This document shows positions 46,191 to 58,886 of a stretch of DNA of 64,000 nt, piece by piece. Location: the NCBI RefSeq assembly GCF_023101765.2, contig NC_064214.1, positions 7,198,001 to 7,262,000 on the forward strand, written 5' to 3'. A model generated the notes under the pieces. It saw nothing but the letters and a program-made list of their open reading frames with translations, was not told the origin of the DNA and did no database searches. This DNA comes from Spodoptera frugiperda (taxonomy: Eukaryota; Arthropoda; Insecta; Lepidoptera; Noctuidae). A program made the translations under genes and the position numbers. The first letter of the stretch is position 1. Each line of letters begins with the position of its first letter.

Positions 46191-47096
46191 TTCTGTTTTA
46201 GAGTCCGTTTTTCTTTGTAGGTTGTGTAACACGTGTATGGATGGAGTTTTATTTTTATAATTTTTACATTTATCATTTATCTCTTCGGCAAACTTCGTAC
46301 CACCTAAAACAGTTCTTTTTTTCTCATCTTTTAAGCTTTCTTTGACTCCCGCAGATACTTAATTCAAGACTAAAACTTGCGTAATCGCTCCAGCCGTTCT
46401 CAAGTTTTAGCGAGACTAACGAACAGCAATTGATTTTTATATATACCCATCGTGTTAATCAATAAACAATAAATAAATATCATAAAATATCCATTAATTA
46501 CGATTACACCATTTCTCACTTCCACAATAAAGTTCCACAAATAAACCTCCCCTTTGATTTACATTGAACAAACAATAATTAGAACCCAAGCTTATTATAA
46601 AAAAAAAAAACACAAACATCCGCGTTCATTTAAAAAGTAAATTAGATTAAGAGCTTCCGTTTTGATAATTTAAGATTTAAATAAAATAAACAGTTAAAAT
46701 CAGCGTTGGCTCTGTTCATCCCCCTAACTCCCCACCCTGGCGGCTAATTATTAATTAACACGGCAGGGTAGGACAACCCTTGACAAATTGTCTGTTTGTC
46801 TCGTTATTATAATTCAGTTATACGGGTAACGGTAATATTTAAAAAAAGAAAAGATTTGGGGGTACTTGTAAAAATGCGTTGTTTGTTTTGGGTCGTGGCT
46901 AATTGATATTCAGATGAGCGCGCGTCCTCTCTGAGTGCAGACGCGTGTGAAGTAAGGGTACGCATTTAACAACACAAAGTATCCTTACAAATAAAAGTCC
47001 TGAACACAATTTGGTAATCAGATAAAATTATTGTATGGGTTCTACTCTGTTTTGTTTCAAATAGGAGTGGAATGTTATAAAGAGATATATGTTTTT
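46191..47096. other. gene-free stretch
   Basis: AT-rich. About 46700-46960 is unique-looking with TTATTAATTAACACGG and a GC-richer patch, a possible regulatory island. Confidence 0.25.
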
Positions 47097-47318
47097 TTAA
47101 AGAGTGAGGGAAATCATTAGACTTCTTCCACCTTAAGCGAGGTATATAATTTTCAAGAGTTTACTTATTATTCTGTGGCAAGAGGGAGTATCAGACTCTT
47201 ACGAAGTAAAAGCACCTACTCCTGCTTTTCGAGCCGGAGCCCCGATAACTCGACTAGACACTTAGACAGACCACAGCTCTGGGTCGACATCAGCCCTGCT
47301 GGGCCCCATCTGTGGAAA
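47097..47318 (-). repeat. R1-like LINE tail with internal insertion
   Basis: GAGGGAAATCATTAGACTTC and GGAGTATCAGACTCTTACGA to GGGCCCCATCTGTGG in the family order, interrupted by about 38 bp of foreign AT-rich DNA at roughly 47143-47180. Confidence 0.6.
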
Positions 47319-49417
47319 GAGATATGCTTGAGTGTGTTTACTAGCACCACATAAGTTGTGCTACGGTTAACAAGGAGAAATAAAAAAATCGCTTATAAAT
47401 ACATTTTCTTCTTCCTCTACTTAAAAACGCCGAACTGTACTTTCATTTGGTAGCCTGCGTCATGGTGATGATAAGAAATAATCGTAAGAACCAAACTCGA
47501 GGGAAAGTGGCCTCTATAACCTAAACATAAAAAGCCTCCCCTTGGAACCCTATAAAAATCAAGTAGCCTCATAGCCCACGGAGTAACTGCTACTTACTGA
47601 TCACAAAATAACGTTAACAAAATTATATTTTCACAACGTCAGTTAAACTTTACGAGTGTTTAAAACTCGGTTCGCATCACAAGGGTGCAATCGTAAAACT
47701 ATGAGGGCTTAAAATTGATGTCGCCCATCTGTCACTGGTCCGTGCAAATCAATTTTAACTTGAACAAACTTAATTATAGGCATACAAAAGGCCCTCGCCT
47801 TTGTCCCAACTTCTCTTTCACTCGGGATCACATAACTTCAGTCGTTCGTTCACTCTGTCGTTCCTTCGATTGTACGATAGCTTCTGTTGACATAGTCTAA
47901 TTTTGACGTCATCAATCTGTCTGAATTGTTATTGAAGCCCTTTGATAGACTTTAATTAGGGTACTAAGTTTTAGGACTGGTTGGAATTTCATGTTAGAGG
48001 AAACAAATCCAAGAGGAAACATTGGAAGATTTAAGATTAAGAAAGAAATGTCTAAGTACCTCTTAACATGATCACAACATAGTGCGTTACTTGCACGGTA
48101 ACGACAGGCCAAAGTGTTTTCTCATTTTAGAATTATATAGCCTAATCCAATCTGTGGTAGATCATAATTTACCCATTAGAATAATCCAAACCATAGCACC
48201 AACAATCAAAACAAAATACTTCACCCAGCTACATTTCTTCACCAAACCACATTAACACAAAAACAAAAGCCATTGTAAAGGCGCTGAGCGTGATGCATCA
48301 GCTCGGCATCAAAGTCCAGTCAATCACGCGGCGGTATCGCGACCGCACTCACGTTAGTACAGCTGCACTGAGGCGCTTTCAATTACCTGCCCCGGGTGTG
48401 AACGCCGGAAGGTGCCAACACGCGACCCGCTGGAAGTGTACTGAACTCACAGGAGAGACGGGAACGCCGTGTTGAAAGGCTTGTTCTGCGAAACTTGTTG
48501 CGAGCGCCTGTCAGATCTGTTAGAGCAATTGTGAGGATTGGTAACATGAATGCTTAGTAAATTGTGTAGGAGTTAACAGTGTGTTTAATACACACTGTTA
48601 ACCAGCTGTAGACGGAAACAGAGACATGTAAGCTATGCTTTTTAGGAAAATAGACTATTGTAATAGATATGAATCGAAATACCTGTAATAAATGAAAATT
48701 GTTATTAAATCGATGTGTTTGTTTGTATTTTCTTCACGTCCCAACAGAGCGAGTTTACGATATTATGATATTTGTGTGAAGTTAGTTGGAGGGCTGGAGA
48801 ATATGCTAGATATTGGCTTTGGCTTTTGTCTCTTACTAACCCCCCACTTTCTTAAAATGGGGTGTGAAAGTTTGTATGAAACATTCCGCACTTATTTTTC
48901 AAGACAGAAACTAAAATTGGTATGTGGACTATTAGTAACTTAAAAAAATATGTGCATCATTTTTTTTTTTTTTTGTAAGCCAGCTCCAGCAACCCCTTTA
49001 AAAGCGTTGGAAGCCGCGGGCGGAAACCTAGTAAAAAATATCGAACCGATCGGGCCCGCCTAAACTAGAACACCCGTACATTTTCCTCATCAAGTTGTAC
49101 ATTACAAAAAGTGTTGTTTTTGTTGGTTTACCACAACTATGGGCGATAATTCCTGCTATGATTGTTCATGCCACGTAAATCAAGGCAAAGTTTAATTCCA
49201 ACTAAATTAGGGTTTGTGCTTACCGTGTTCCCGAATTGAAGCCCACGTTCTACTTAATTTGGAAAACAATTTAACGAAAGTAATATTAGTTAGTAGTATT
49301 AGTATAGTATTATAGTTTGGTATGAAGAAAATAATTGATTAAACTCTAAAAACATGAATAAAAATTATGTTCGTACAATATAGAAAGACTATATTCATGA
49401 CGGCATGCATATTTTAA
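47319..49417. other. gene-free stretch with a GC island
   Basis: 48250-48530 is GC-rich with TGCCCCGGGTGTGAACGCCG and has no recognised homology or long ORF. The rest is AT-rich. ORFs at 47715-47900, 48290-48475 and 48692-48943 have no domain. Confidence 0.3.
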
Positions 49418-49510
49418 AAGCGGGAGTAGGAACGGGGTGGTTTTAGTCAGTAAGAGTCTGACACACTATCGCCTCGCCTAAGGCGGGAGAAGAGGAGTCA
49501 TCTCCTCAGC
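49418..49510 (+). repeat. R1-like LINE 3' UTR fragment
   Basis: GGGAGTAGGAACGGGGTGGT, TTTTAGTCAGTAAGAGTCTG and CTAAGGCGGGAGAAGAGG. It is followed by a CAGCATCATCATCAACAGCC scrap of another repeat. Confidence 0.6.
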
Positions 49511-50094
49511 ATCATCATCAACAGCCCATCACAATCAACAGCCGGATTACAGAACTTCTCTGCATTTAAGAGTTTGCCATAATCCCCAGGCTTAGCAAAC
49601 GAAGTGGTGATTTCAGTTTGAAATGTTTCAATTTATATAGCAGCACCGATGCCCTGTCTCCATCAAAGGTTTAGGACACCTTAATTGGCTTCGGTGGTTA
49701 CAATATCATGAAGAATTTGCAATTATCCACTTCTACAGACCCAAAAACATAGGTTCGGACAAACTTTGTAAACAAAACAGTATTTGAAAACTAATTAATT
49801 CGAAAACAAATTTCGATAGCTGTGTATTGATTGGTCGATGCGGCAAACTCATTACGAGCCGAAGTGCACCGCAAATATCTAGGAACGATGACGTCATAAT
49901 ACCTAGTATTATTAGCTTTAGATTTTGATGGGCATTTCATTGTTCGACGCAGATACTGATCTGTATGTAATTAATTCTGTTGATGTTTCATTTCCCATTA
50001 CAAGTTTGTCGTGAATAAAATTAACGATATGCTTGATTTTAGTTTAACTTATATTTTCCTCGTTGCTCGAGAGATTTGTTTTTTTAATAAAACT

Positions 50095-50276
50095 TTGCTT
50101 CACACTAGGATTTTCTCCTATGTCGTGGGTGCGTTTACAAACATACAATTTCACATACATATGACACCCAGACCCGAAACAACAATTTGTGGAAAGAGTT
50201 GCTCCATGCGGGAATCGAACCCGCTACACGTTACGCGGCAGCCGGTTACCCAGCCACCGCGCCTACCGTGCAGTCA
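50095..50276 (-). repeat. tRNA-derived SINE
   Basis: Reverse copy: CACACTAGGATTTTCTCCTA, GTCGTGGGTGCGTTTACAAA, AAGAGTTGCTCCATGCGGGA, and the head complement CCCAGCCACCGCGCC. The ORF over it is incidental. Confidence 0.8.
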
Positions 50277-50344
50277 ATCAAGTTTACAAGCACGAGTGCT
50301 AAGTCGTCTCGAACTCGATTCCAGCTAGGTTATACTGAGCTTCA

Positions 50345-50490
50345 GACTGCCTAGTAGGTTATTGGAGCTCCGGCACGAAAAGCAGGAGTAGGAACGGGGT
50401 GGTTTTTAGTCAGCAAGATTCTGACAATCATCAATTCTTTCCATCCGTGCATGAGCGTCTGGAGAGGACATTAGATGATTTTCCCCCTGG
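50345..50490 (+). repeat. R1-like LINE 3' UTR fragment
   Basis: GACTGCCTAGTAGGTTATTG, AGCAGGAGTAGGAACGGGGT and GACATTAGATGATTTTCCCC in the family order. Confidence 0.65.
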
Positions 50491-50866
50491 AGGAAGAAGC
50501 TAGTGCTATTCTGTAATTAAATTACTGGCAATGCGAAACATTTGAAGTGAGCTCGATCGCATTCTCGTCTGTCATTGTAAACTCGTTGAAATCACCATAT
50601 TGTCACAATTAATGACATGGCGGAGTTGCCACGATCGAACTCAGTTCGATCATATACTCTCGAAGTGTTGGCAATCTACAGAATAGCCTAGCTGGTCGGT
50701 CGATGAGTATGTCAGTATAAACTTACCACTATGACATTTGGCGTAACGTAAATCGGAACTCTGTGTTATATTTAGTACCTTCACTAAAAAAGATGAAGCT
50801 CAACGAGTGATCACAGTGTTCACAATTGAACTCAAAAATCAATTATAACACAAGCACATACATTTA

Positions 50867-51075
50867 GCCAAAGTCAAAGTCAAAGTAAAAATTATTTATT
50901 TCAGTTAGACCAGGAAGGCACTTTTGAACGTCAAAGCAAATATATCTAATAACATTAACAACGTCTATCTGTCAGACAGTCCTCTAGTGAAGCTATTTGC
51001 TCGTTCCAAAGTGTAGATTCCTATGGAGAAGAACGAGCAAGAAACTCCATAGGTTACTCTTTTTCAATCAAATTC
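50867..51075 (-). repeat. LINE 3' tail fragments
   Basis: 50867-50935 is the reverse copy of 8962-9022 (AAGTCAAAGTCAAAGTAAAA, AGACCAGGAAGGCACTTTTG). 51020-51075 (GAAACTCCATAGGTTACTCT) probably belongs to the same element, further from its 3' end. Confidence 0.5.
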
Positions 51076-51338
51076 ACAATACAATTCTTGGTTACATTGT
51101 TTCGTTTTACGTACGTAGTGTCACGCAAGCAATCACGGGTGACACAACATGTTTATCTCATGTTCCCGATAAACTGTGCCTTTGTAACGGAACTGCTGCC
51201 ATTAATTATTCGTGTGACACTTTGACAGTTGAAATATAACGTCGCGACTGTTCACTGCCATGTGCTAATAAAACTGCCTTTACTTGATGCAGGCTGTTTG
51301 TGTGCGTGCGACTAATCGTGACTTATTGACGACTGTAG

Positions 51339-51530
51339 ACTTAGTATGAGTTTGCTTTACGTTATAAAGTATGTAATTGAAACGAGAGCGCGTTCGGCTT
51401 TCTGATTGGTTGGTTTATTCTAACGGGCGCTCTTATTGGTTAGTTCGAATATTTCGAACCGGACAATCAGAGCGCCTAACGCACTTTCGTTTCGATTTCT
51501 TTAAACGTAAAGTAAACTCATAGTAAAGGT
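51339..51530. mobile_element. CCAAT-bearing palindromic MITE, copy 3
   Basis: Ends CTTAGTATGAGTTTGCTTTA and AAGTAAACTCATAGTAAAGG. Arms with GCTTTCTGATTGGTTGG and CCGGACAATCAGAGCGCC. A duplicated stretch in the loop (TATTCTAACGGGCGCTCTTA) makes it longer than the other copies. Confidence 0.7.
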
Positions 51531-52888
51531 ACTGATTGGAAGGATATATTTTTTTTTTGTAACTCCATACCAACCATGCCTTCATAATTAGCTAATCAAT
51601 TGTCTTTTCCTGGAAAATTGTAACTTACAGAGCACTATACATCGAAATTAATTTGCATAATAATAATCTCTGTTTAATTGGTGGATTGTACATTTGAGTG
51701 AATCAGCGCAAGGCCCTATGTTTAACTGGTATCGTTTCGCCGCAGTGGGACCTGAACATTTACCCATAACTATCATGTTTAAGCCGTACACGGAAAGCAG
51801 TTATAACCGACTGCTTGAAGAACGACTGCGCGATGAACTATAGCCATTCATTTGCCGTACAACGATGCTACAGTCGCAACACTTCAAGCCGTCAACAGCT
51901 TGTTTCGACGCCGACCGCTCGACGTCCGTGTACGGCCGCTAAACGTCATCGGTGACATGTCACTTGTTATCTCGTGCGAAATAAATGATTTTGCTCTTTC
52001 TTTCTTTTTCACCTAATCTGTTTGTGAATCTCATCGAAATATATCGAGGTTTTGGCTTAGTTACTCAATAAACTACTGTAAGCAATCAACAATTAGTTCG
52101 TTAAAGATACTTGGGTAAGTACAAGTATAGAAGTAAAATAACTTTACATTCGTGGAACTTTGAGGTAAAGGTCAACTTAATGCCATTTGACTATTTCAGT
52201 TCAATACTATATCAAAGTTTACCATTTCTAGGAACCCTAGGCTCTATTACACAGATAGACGATGATTACACAATTAAAATTATAGGACCAACGAGAACAA
52301 TATTTACTTTCTTAATGTTTAATTTGTGAAAGCAATAAATCTCAATAATCCCAAAAGCAATATTAAAGCTATAATTACTTCCAAAAAAAGTAAATAAAAT
52401 AAAACCAATCTACAAATTAGTAAAACTGTATAATATAAAAACTAGAAAACATAACTTTATTCTCACTTATTAAGGTACTTGAACCTTCCTTGCGATTATT
52501 AGTCGCAACGCTGTAGCCAGCCGAGGTCGTTAAACCTTTAATAGGGCCACAAATTAAATTCACAGAATCAAAATAAAACGGAGTCGAGTTCAAAAATGTA
52601 TATCTCTGAGTAATGGGTAATTGAATCAGAGTGACGCTGAAACTCCAAGGATCCTGAAACTTTGCTGATGTCACCAACAAGTGAAACATGAGGTAGGGAT
52701 TTCCAGAGATGTGTTATGTTACGTTGATGTGGATGCGTTTGGCTTCTACCTATCATATTCATTGGTACACATAGCTTAGCACTGGTAGAAACGGACTCAG
52801 CTGCTTAGCTAATTTATGTTTTATGTGGAAAGATGCGTGCTTTCCTACTATCAATACATTCAAACTCGAGCTGCGCATCTTCCTCGCA
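51531..52888. other. gene-free stretch
   Basis: 51720-52005 is GC-richer and ends with GCGAAATAAATGATTTTGCT and a pyrimidine-rich run, which may be a retroelement 3' end. ORFs at 52111-52329 and 52417-52689 show no domain. Confidence 0.35.
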
Positions 52889-53690
52889 CACTATTTTTTT
52901 TTTTTTTTTTTTTAGGGTGGAAAATCATCCTATGACTTCTCCCGCCTTGGGCGACGATAGGGAGTTCAGACTCTTACTGACTAAAGAACCACCCCGTTCC
53001 TACTCCTTAATGTCGAGCCGGAGCGGTAAACCCGCTAGGTTGTCCGCAGCTCCGGATTAGGCATCAGCCCTACTGGGCCCCATCTGTGGTGGTCTGATGG
53101 CAAAAGGCGCGCGCAGAACGCGACGCGCCGCACGCACGGGTCTGGTTCTGGTCGGGCGGCGAGCTACCCTTGCTCGTCGTCCGCAGACCCGCACTTACGG
53201 TGGCCGGAGATCGTCGCGCGATCCCCGACGCCCGGAGTGTCTCTCGCGACGGCTGGGGCGTGAAGAGGTTCACAGAATCAAAATCACGCGCCCCGCCTCC
53301 TCCTTAGCTAGCATGACTGCTTCGCAGAAGGAGGAGATTGCATCAGAGTCCCCCTGCTCCGCACCATGGCTTGTATCAGTGCCGGACGCGAGAGGGCGCC
53401 GTCGCCGACCACATCCCTGAGGATACGGCGGTGCTCAGCCCACGCAGGGCAGACCGCAAGCGTATGTTCCACCGTGTCCTCCGGGCGGTCTTCGCAGTGA
53501 TGACACCATTGGTTTCCTATACAATCAGAAACAGGAACCTACCGAAGCTTCCAGTCCGGTAAGCACCTGCGTCAGGCGGTAGGTGAGGACGCCGTGGCGC
53601 CTCTTACCACTCCTCAAAGAGGGGACTTACCGCTGCAATGACAGCGAGCCCATCCTCGCACAGCTACATAGCTTAAGTATGTGGACACGG
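52889..53690 (-). pseudogene. R1-clade LINE 3' region with CCHC zinc knuckle, truncated
   Basis: The longest copy of the LINE family. From the high-coordinate end on the minus strand it encodes, from 53505 downward, CHHCEDRPEDTVEHTLAVCP (a Cys-x2-Cys-x12-His-x4-Cys-type knuckle) then AWAEHRRILRDVVGDGALSR. This is the C-terminal arrangement of R1-like ORF2 proteins. The frame then breaks near 53340. The non-coding 3' UTR follows to a poly(A) (T run at 52892-52911). No reverse transcriptase or endonuclease remains. It identifies the origin of the many short fragments (10505, 18598, 34245, 42631, 47097, 49418, 50345, 63160). Confidence 0.8.
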
Positions 53691-54632
53691 TCACAAAGTT
53701 TCACAGCCTAGCTATTACATCTTCGTAACATAGCTACATAGCACATCTCTGGTGGAAAAGCACTTTAAGATGATAAATATAAAAAGATGTAAGATAAAAC
53801 TTCGTTTTTCATACAACTACTTAGTAAGTTTATCTACTAACTGGAACGTGGTTTTACGGAGTATTTATTCGGATAAATATACCCAGCTCTATTCACTCGT
53901 AATAGTAATTAAATAACGGCAACAAAACACTTTAGGTAAACTTATATAGAGCACCATTGGAGTAAAATAAATAATTAGGTGTTGCATTACTTCGTAAAAA
54001 ATCAGATCGCTATAATTTGTCGCTATAATATGTGAAGTAAATCTTCACATATTTAAGACATTCACGAAAATTCACGAATTTCAAAAAATAATAGTCATGT
54101 AAAGTCCATTCCGGAGTACAATCGCCAATAGATCGTTTCTTAAAAAAAAAACCTAAAATGTTTCGAAGACCTATATCTCTCTTCTCGAAGCATAATAATA
54201 AATAACCAATGATATTGTATTATGTAAATAAAACAAAGTATTTCATAACTTTCTCAAATTCACACACAAACATAAATCACCATGAAATCACATAAACTTT
54301 ACAAATCTCTAACCTGCTCAGGATTCAAACTCGGGGCTTTGCATGGCGCGACGTCAAATGCGTGGCAATTGAAATTCAATGAGGCACCTCTCAGACATGT
54401 GTTTTAGACTTATGTTTCCAGATTCTACATTAAACCTGTTACATTTTGTTTGTTGAGGTAACGGAGTGCTTTTGATAAAGTTAACGATATTTATTATGTA
54501 AGTACCGTGTTAGTAAACTTATAGTATTTGGTATTATAATACTTATAGTTGAGCTGTATTTGTGTTGCAAAGGTTTTAAATTAGCTCTTCTTAAAAATTC
54601 TCTACCAATGGAGAAATAGTATACACAGTACT
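53691..54632. other. gene-free stretch
   Basis: AT-rich with no repeat ends recognised. Confidence 0.35.
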
Positions 54633-54820
54633 GCACAGTTGGCGCGGTGGCTGGGCAACTGGCTGCCGTGCAACGTGTAGCGGGTTCGATTCCCGCACGG
54701 AGCAACTCTTTGTGTGATCCACAAATTGTTGTTTCGGGTCTGGGTGTCATGTGCATGTGAAATTGTATGTTTGTAAACGCACCCACGACACAGGAGAAAA
54801 TCCTGATGTGGGGTAAAGTT
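54633..54820 (+). repeat. tRNA-derived SINE, reference copy
   Basis: Full-length copy: TTGGCGCGGTGGCTGGGCAA head, B box GCGGGTTCGATTCCCGCACG, CACAAATTGTTGTTTCGGGT, TTTGTAAACGCACCCACGAC and the end GTGGGGTAAAGTTTT with an A-rich run. This is the kind of SINE common in noctuid moths. Pol III promoter boxes appear intact. Confidence 0.85.
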
Positions 54821-54884
54821 TTTTAAAAAAGAAAAAAAAAGTACACCTAACTAATACATAAGTGTGGGTCCAGTAGGTCTGATG

Positions 54885-55131
54885 CCTTATCCGGAGCTGC
54901 GGACTGCCTAGCGGGCTTACCGGGAAATTTTAGGAATTTTAGGGTTGTTGGGAAATTGATGATTAGTAACATTCGGGAGGGGTTAATTAGGCCTTCGGTA
55001 ACCTCACTCACACAACCAAATACAACGAAATAACGAAAACGTTGTTTCACGTCCGTTTTCTGTGAGGCCGTGGTATCACTCCGATCGAGCCGACCCATTC
55101 GTACCGAAGCATGGCTCTCCCATACTTGAAA
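54885..55131. repeat. chimeric repeat: LINE fragment joined to retroposon
   Basis: 54885-54925 is a plus-strand R1-like piece (CGGAGCTGCGGACTGCCTAG). From about 54926 it becomes a minus-strand CATAAAAA-family copy (GGGTTGTTGGGAAATTGATG through CATTCGTACCGAAGCATGGC) lacking its A-rich end. A nested insertion or a rearrangement. Confidence 0.6.
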
Positions 55132-56600
55132 AGTCATTATAAATAAAATCTATTCATACTGAAAATAAAATTCTCAGAACAACGTTAAAAAAGGTGGCTA
55201 TAAAACTACTTCGTCCATTTAAGCATTAAGTTCAAAGTTAATTAAACGAATGTCGAAAATTAAAGTAAAACTGTACAAAACTGTAGGAGCAATTACAAAA
55301 GTGATCTATTCAAATACTTAAAAACTTTCTATTTCGGGTGTAGTCGGATACAGTGTAATTATTAAGCCGACCCGGGCAAAAACTGCTATATACTGAGTCA
55401 CACAGGACTGTATTTAGACCTGTGAATGAAAACTCAGTGACATTTATTCGTACCCCTTTACATATATGACTAACTTTCAATGCATGGGTCCACAGCCTAA
55501 ATTTTCCAAATACAAAATACTTTTGATTTTATTCAAGTGGAAATGTAGCCTAAATAGAAAAGACTAGACGTTTAAATGAATTTGTTTTGTACTCTGCATA
55601 CAAATTACTGTTTGTGTGAATATGTTTTTCTTTTTATGTATTTAACTGATTTAGATTTGGGATCCTTACATCTAACTAAATAATATTGATATTTTTTAAG
55701 TAAACTTTTTTTAATTACAATTTAGGTAACAAAGAGTTTCTGTAACAAAGTAGACTGCGCGACGTCGCCGCGTCTACGCACGCGGCTCATGATGAAGAGT
55801 CCCAATGTGACTCGAAACTAATAGAGCTTTTCTCAATATATTTACACAATTTTTAGTCAATTAGTATGTACTAAACATACTAATTTAATATGTTAAACAT
55901 TAATGTAGCACTACTACATTCCTCATTTACAAAACTAGAAAATTGATGCTGCAACAACTTTTACGCTTACGGTAGGTACCCGCGTTTCGCCATAAACGCT
56001 TCTGTAATACAAGAAACTCAAGCATAATTCCAGCTCTCAACGTAATCCGGGATCAATTCCATATTAAAAATCAAGAACCATTAAAAGAGACAAACTTCTT
56101 ACCGAACAAAATTACAACCATAAGATCAATAAGTACCTATTACAACACTGGGCCGCACTTAAACCCATACAAACTCCCCGATCATTGACCCCAACATCAA
56201 AAGACACTTTCTGAAACCAATAACTCCTAAAAAGTAGTCCGTCCACCAAACGACTGCCATTTATTAAGGAATCGCTCCGTCAAACGACCAATTAATCAAA
56301 AGGGTGCATACAGATTAGTCCGGCCCTGTACAAAGATTAATTGCGCTTGGACGGCTCGGGATTAAACACTTGGAAAAGTCTATTGGCTTTAAATTTACGG
56401 TCTAATTAGGTTTCATTAAACTTTCTTAAGTACAATTTTGGGACTGTCTTAACACTTTGCTGGGAAAATATTTCAAGTTCTGAGCCGTTCGGGGTCTGAT
56501 CTGTTTGGATATTGGGGTGATACTGTCGTGGAAGCGGAGTGGAGAGTTTTGGGTTATAGCTTTATTAGATTTGGGTTTGAAAAGTAGAGTTATCTAAATC
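55132..56600. other. gene-free stretch
   Basis: 55730-55870 has a partial foldback-family variant (GTGACTCGAAACTAATAGAG). 56215-56420 is unique-looking with ATTAATCAAAAGGGTGC and AGATTAATTGCGCTTGG, homeodomain-like ATTA motifs in a GC-richer context, a possible enhancer. Confidence 0.3.
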
Positions 56601-56890
56601 TTTTTTTTATGGTATAAGTCGGTAAACGAGCAGACGGATCACCTGATGGTAAGAAATCGCTACCGCCAATCGACACCCGAAACACCAGAGTTATAAACTC
56701 GTTGTCGGCGTTTTGTATGTTAGGAATTTAAGGTTAAGTGAAGATTGGAAATGAGGGGAACCTCGGAAACCTCACTCACACAACGAAACACAATGCAAGC
56801 GTTGTTTCACTTCGGTTTTCAGTAAGGCCGTAGTATCACTCCGGTCGAACCGGCCCATTCGTGCCGAAGCATGGCTCTCCCACACTTAAA
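56601..56890 (-). repeat. CATAAAAA-family retroposon
   Basis: Begins with a T run then ATGGTATAAGTCGGTAAACG and contains CACCTGATGGTAAGAAATCG, ending CGTGCCGAAGCATGGCTCTC. Nearly full-length by comparison with 20491-20790. Confidence 0.75.
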
Positions 56891-57399
56891 TGATAGTGGG
56901 TGGATACATCATATCACTACAAAGTATGTTTATAAAAACAGATAATACAGTCGGAAAGTTTACCCTCTACAATGAATTGCAACCAGGAACAGTATTTCTT
57001 TGGAGTATTAAAATTCTGAATGTTTCGCTCGACCGACACATAATGTACCAATTCTCAGGCCACCGAACATAATTGTGCATCAGCAACTAAATTCATTTAA
57101 AACACATGCAAATTTAGACTTTATCCCCAAACAAATAAGTTTTAAATTCATACGAAAATAGAATGGGGATTTTTAGAAAATCTCCACTGCATTTTTCAGG
57201 GATGTCACCCGTGCAGGTTTATTTATACTAACACGTCACAATGTTGTATGAGGTGGCATTTAAATGTAGGGGAAAATCACTTTAAAGGAAGTTAGTTAAA
57301 GTGAGAAAATTAAAAAGAAAGCTACACACGACAGAGCGGATTTTCCCGTGAAAGAATAATTCTGTTTCTTTCACATTTATTGGTTCGAAAAACAGGCTT

Positions 57400-57730
57400 T
57401 CCAATCGCTCCTGGGTATAATTTAGTCATTACCTTTGTCCAGCATGTGACTGGCCGACCCTACTTATGCAAATCTAACAGCGCAGATTGCATTGGAGGAA
57501 GAGAAAAAGAAAGTTAAACCACACGTTTCTTTTATTCAGTGCGGGCGTAATTCGCTATTTGTACTGTGCATTCGTACCATTGTAGCCATGAATAGAATTA
57601 CCCGTCCGGCGGTGGGAGTCCCTCATTACCATGGCAAATGTCCAGTGCCGAGGACTCCGTAACTCGGACGTATTTGCACTTAAATCGACTGAGCGGCAGC
57701 CGTGTTAGACGCTTCCAAATTTGAATTTTA
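57400..57730. other. non-repetitive GC-richer island
   Basis: Contains ATGCAAAT (octamer-like) near 57467 and TTACCATGGCAAATGTCC near 57626. No ORF, no repeat match in the window. A candidate cis-regulatory block only by appearance. Confidence 0.25.
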
Positions 57731-58469
57731 AACTAAGCGTTCCGTTTTATGCTGGAGGTAAATTCTGGTAGGTTTTTTACACACTCCGAGGTAATTTGGT
57801 TTGTGAATAATTTATACAACAACTAAGTATAAGCTCCTTGCGTTTTGTTGTAAGGAAATGGAACGTACGGATTTTTCGGGGTAAGGGGTTGTAACAAAGA
57901 CGTCACTTTTTGTTTTAGCTGTATTTAATGTTGGCGGAAAATCTACTTTTTCCTCTAAAGTATTCTTACTAACCAATACGTTATTTTTACAGGCCCCAAT
58001 AGGCCTTTAGAAAACTCAACTAGATTCTGAATACTAATAATTTTACAAGATGTAGAGAAGAGACCATCCACTACCACAATCTACGGGTAATACTATTTCA
58101 AAGAAGTATCATCCAATAAACAAACAAACATAAAACATTATAAGTATTCCCATAAGTAAACAAAGAAGCAGACGCTTATTCTAAATCATTTCCTCTTACA
58201 ATAAGTAACGGGAAATACATGGAACATATAAATATATGAAAATATCTTAAACACAGCGTTCATAGTTACCTCTGCGGCTATATATCATGTGAGCTATCGA
58301 CGACCGAAATGAAATATGCGCAACCCGCCCACCCTTTGAATATAATCGCCGAGCCAAGTGAGAGACGATGCTGAACACAGATGTTCCTTATCTGGGAAAC
58401 CACCAAATAGTCGCATATTTTTACCTTTTTTAGTGTTATTGGTAAAGGGACAATAGTGGGTTTTCTGTC

Positions 58470-58712
58470 TAAATGTGGGAGAGACATGCTTCGGCACGAA
58501 TGGGCCGGCTCGACTGGAGTAATACCACTGCCTCACAGATAACCGACGTGAAACAACGCTTGCGTTATGTTTCATCGCGTAAACGATGTTACTGGGGGTT
58601 CAATTACCCCCTACCCAATTTCTTCAATCTCGTAACTATACTGAAAGCCCTCTGGTGTTTCAGGTATCTATGGGTGACGGCGATTGCTTACCATCAGGTG
58701 ATCCGTCTGGTG
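58470..58712 (+). repeat. CATAAAAA-family retroposon
   Basis: GACATGCTTCGGCACGAATG, GGCCGGCTCGACTGGAGTAA, AACCGACGTGAAACAACGCT and GATTGCTTACCATCAGGTGA. The 3' A-rich end is replaced by unrelated DNA. Confidence 0.65.
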
Positions 58713-58886
58713 CTCGCTTTGTTAGCAGAAGCGATTCATCTACTAGCGTAGCGAGCAACGCTTGCATTTTTCGGGATTATTGAGCTATTATGTCCTTCCC
58801 CGTACTTCTAAATTCAAAATGTAGAATGTAGTCAGAAGAGGCCATGCAGTCACACTGTCAAAAACTTACCATATACATATTATCTT

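Noticed and set aside
50011..50328. 105-codon ORF
   Set aside because: Most of it is the antisense reading of a tRNA-derived SINE (50095-50276).
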